Below, one piece after another: positions 5,811-7,504 of a stretch of DNA of 7,504 nt. Each line of letters begins with the position of its first letter. Position 1 is the stretch's first letter. The DNA comes from Methylomonas sp. Lineage in GTDB: Bacteria > Pseudomonadota > Gammaproteobacteria > Methylococcales > Methylomonadaceae. The DNA lies in assembly GCA_026988195.1 (NCBI GenBank), contig JALSLS010000429.1, forward strand, positions 1 through 7,504, written 5' to 3'. The notes beneath the pieces were generated by a model. The model was not told the DNA's origin. It ran no database searches and worked only from the letters and a program-made list of their open reading frames with translations. The translations under genes and the position numbers were made by a program.

Positions 5811-6803
5811 ATGAAAGCAATTTTAATGAAATCAACAGGTTCAACCGATAGCTTGCAATTATCAAATATCGACGAACCCGAAATCAGCACGCCAACTCAA
5901 GTTAAAATAAAAATTAAAGCAGCAGGCATTAACCCTATTGATACCAAAATACGTAGGAATGGCAGTTTTTATCAACACCCTTTACCTATCGTTCTCGGCT
6001 GTGATGGTGCTGGAGAAATTGTCTCCGTCGGTGATGATGTTTCTGACTATAAAGTAGGTGATGAAGTTTGGTTTTGTCATGGAGGGCTAGGGCAAGAACA
6101 AGGTAATTATGCTGAATATACAACGATTGACTGCCGCTGGATTGCGTTAAAACCAAAGAACTGCTCATTCATTGAAGCTGGGGCTATGCCTTTAGTTTTA
6201 ATTACGGCTTACAATGCCTTATTTGAAAAAGGCAGGCTACAAGCAGCTGAAACGGTGTTAATTCATGCCGGTGCGGGTGGCGTAGGTCATATTGCTATTC
6301 AACTTGCTAAGTTAAAAGGTGCAACAGTCATTACCACCGTCAGCTCAAAAGAAAAAGCAATTTTTTGTCAGTCACTGGGTGCTGATCACACCATACTTTA
6401 CACAGAGAACAATGTAGCCGATACGGTTAACCAGCTCACTGCAGGTAAAGGTGTAGACCTTGTTATTGATACCGTTGGAGCCGGTGTGTTTCAACAAAGT
6501 AATGCTTGTATGGCTTATTTTTCTCGCTTAATAACCTTATTAGACCCTGGCGAACAAAACTTAGCAGATGCAAGAATGAAGAATTTGCTGATTGGTTTTG
6601 AGTTAATGCTAACTCCCTTATTAAAACAATTAGATAGTGCAAGAGATAAACATATCAGCATTCTAAATCAATGCGCACAATGGGTTGAACAAGGTCGTTT
6701 AAAAGTAAATATTTCTGAAGTAATCTCTTTAGACCAGGTTTCTAAAGGGCATAAAAAAATTGAGCAAGGCCATTCTACTGGCAAAATAGTGATTGAGTTG
6801 TAA
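5811..6803 (+). CDS. zinc-independent medium-chain dehydrogenase, quinone oxidoreductase-like
   Basis: The 330-residue product belongs to the medium-chain dehydrogenase/reductase superfamily, quinone oxidoreductase branch, which reduces quinones or other activated carbonyl or alkene compounds with NADPH. The GroES-like domain spans about 1-130, with AAGINPIDTKIR (37-48), GCDGAGEIVSVGDDV (63-77) and KVGDEVW (81-87). The Rossmann domain follows with HAGAGGVGHIAIQLAK (152-167) and a VSSKEKA stretch after the second strand. GVDLVIDTVG and the ending HSTGKIVIEL are also typical. The cysteine and histidine ligands of catalytic-zinc alcohol dehydrogenases are not seen. It starts 4 bp after the nspC-like gene, so it probably shares its transcript, but its substrate cannot be read from the sequence. 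No good ribosome-binding site precedes the ATG. Its stop is 30 bp from the convergent HDOD gene. Confidence 0.87.
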   Translation: MKAILMKSTGSTDSLQLSNIDEPEISTPTQVKIKIKAAGINPIDTKIRRNGSFYQHPLPIVLGCDGAGEIVSVGDDVSDYKVGDEVWFCHGGLGQEQGNYAEYTTIDCRWIALKPKNCSFIEAGAMPLVLITAYNALFEKGRLQAAETVLIHAGAGGVGHIAIQLAKLKGATVITTVSSKEKAIFCQSLGADHTILYTENNVADTVNQLTAGKGVDLVIDTVGAGVFQQSNACMAYFSRLITLLDPGEQNLADARMKNLLIGFELMLTPLLKQLDSARDKHISILNQCAQWVEQGRLKVNISEVISLDQVSKGHKKIEQGHSTGKIVIEL

Positions 6804-6813
6804 CTCCTTAGGT

Positions 6814-6840
6814 AGGATATGAACAATGCCTTTTTATCCT
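6814..6840. terminator. weak hairpin between convergent genes
   Basis: AGGATA (6814-6819) can pair with TATCCT (6835-6840), a 6-bp stem with a 15-nt loop. It falls in the 30-bp gap between the oxidoreductase stop and the HDOD gene stop and overlaps the end of the latter. There is no T-run after it, so it is at best a weak transcript end. Confidence 0.25.
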
Positions 6841-7504
6841 GGGTAGAAGACCTTAAAGACCACTTCAAACTGCTCATACGCATTATCTATAATTTCACTC
6901 ATATCCGCTACAGGGATATTTAAACTGTTTTCACTCGGCATATCATCAAGTCGGCTATAAGCATCAGCAAGCCTAAGAATGGTTGCTATTTTAGAGTATT
7001 TCTCAGCACTTTCAGGGTAAGTATGCAAACCTATACTTTTGGTAATGACATCTGGAAGTTTCCATAACTTTGTCAAGGCCGCACCTACCTCAAAATGGTC
7101 AAAACCAATAATAGTTTGCTCAATTAACACTTCATCTATTCCTGAAGGATTACCACCAGCCTGATGTAATAAAACCACCTGTTTTGCTAATTCGGGAATG
7201 CGTCTAAAGAACACTAATTGCCCTATATTGTGCAGTATTCCACAAACAAAAATACAGTCTGTATACTGTTTCCCTAAATATTGATCGATTCCTTGAGCGA
7301 TTAAAGCGCAACGAAGATTCCTCGACCAAAAATCATGCATCGAAACCAAATCATTCGGCATTTTAGAAAACCGGTCAATAACGATGGTACCTAATACTAT
7401 ATTTTGTAACTCTTTAGTCCCAATAAGATTAATTGCACGATCAATAGAGCTAATTTGCGAAGGAAAGCCATAAAAAGCACTATTTACTATTTTTAACAAC
7501 CTAA
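6834..7504 (-). CDS. HDOD-domain protein, N-terminus beyond the window
   Basis: HDOD domains are catalytically inactive relatives of HD-type phosphohydrolases and often serve in bacterial signalling, for example in c-di-GMP, chemotaxis or stress-response networks; this gene's own role is unknown. The visible part has LLKIVNSAFYGFPSQISSIDRAINLIG, the family's characteristic NSA.Y...ISSI..AI block, then a GILHNIGQLVFF motif, IGFDHFEVGAALTKLWKLP and an IATILRLADAYS helix. Where HD hydrolases have His-Asp it has His-Asn, consistent with a non-catalytic domain. The frame stays open to the right edge, and a TTG at 7499 is probably an internal leucine codon, preceded by an Arg codon that fits the family. 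By family comparison a few tens of residues of the domain are missing; other N-terminal domains cannot be excluded. The protein ends right after the domain. Confidence 0.85.
   Translation of the reverse strand, partial: RLLKIVNSAFYGFPSQISSIDRAINLIGTKELQNIVLGTIVIDRFSKMPNDLVSMHDFWSRNLRCALIAQGIDQYLGKQYTDCIFVCGILHNIGQLVFFRRIPELAKQVVLLHQAGGNPSGIDEVLIEQTIIGFDHFEVGAALTKLWKLPDVITKSIGLHTYPESAEKYSKIATILRLADAYSRLDDMPSENSLNIPVADMSEIIDNAYEQFEVVFKVFYPG

Noticed and set aside
7497..7499. TTG at 7497-7499 as the true start of the HDOD gene
   Set aside because: The codons before it (Arg, then Leu) continue the conserved HDOD block and the frame is open to the window edge, so this is an internal leucine.

Overview
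The window looks like core-metabolism chromosome from a methylotrophic, possibly methane-oxidising, gammaproteobacterium of low GC content (roughly 40% by eye). The main evidence is two tandem genes for methylene-tetrahydromethanopterin (H4MPT) dehydrogenase, a bacterial C1-oxidation enzyme largely restricted to methylotrophs and a few relatives. A typical gammaproteobacterial DapD, a eukaryote-like NAD-type isocitrate dehydrogenase and a GTAG-headed REP element fit this. A low-GC member of Methylococcales or a Methylophaga-like organism would fit. That placement is inference, because no rRNA or other taxonomic marker is present.

Layout. (1) 48-866, + strand: dapD, lysine/diaminopimelate biosynthesis. 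(2) 884-918: a strong perfect hairpin between the convergent dapD and mtd genes, probably a two-way transcript end. (3) 2760 down to 945, - strand: two paralogous MtdB-family genes 10 bp apart, read from a recognisable promoter at about 2803-2832. (4) 2761-2886: the divergent control region, with an 8+3+8 palindrome just upstream of the isocitrate dehydrogenase ribosome-binding site. (5) 2887-3894, + strand: NAD-type isocitrate dehydrogenase. (6) 3895-4062: non-coding, dominated by an inverted pair of REP-like units (REPIN-like) at 3975-4053. (7) 4063-6803, + strand: a tight three-gene cluster of 5-formyltetrahydrofolate cyclo-ligase, carboxynorspermidine decarboxylase-like protein and quinone oxidoreductase-like protein, with an 11-bp overlap and then a 4-bp gap. 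(8) 6834 to the right edge, - strand: an HDOD-domain protein whose N-terminus lies outside the window.

How the genes fit together. The Mtd pair oxidises methylene-H4MPT in formaldehyde oxidation, and the cyclo-ligase recycles 5-formyl-tetrahydrofolate in the parallel folate C1 pool. Isocitrate dehydrogenase serves the citric acid cycle, and NspC-like activity would supply norspermidine-type polyamines. The most informative observation is that the two Mtd paralogues share the same glycine-rich loop but differ at the residues expected to choose NAD or NADP. I see no phage, transposase, CRISPR array, defence system, tRNA or rRNA. Most of the window is ordinary chromosome, and I do not find a convincing new multi-gene system.
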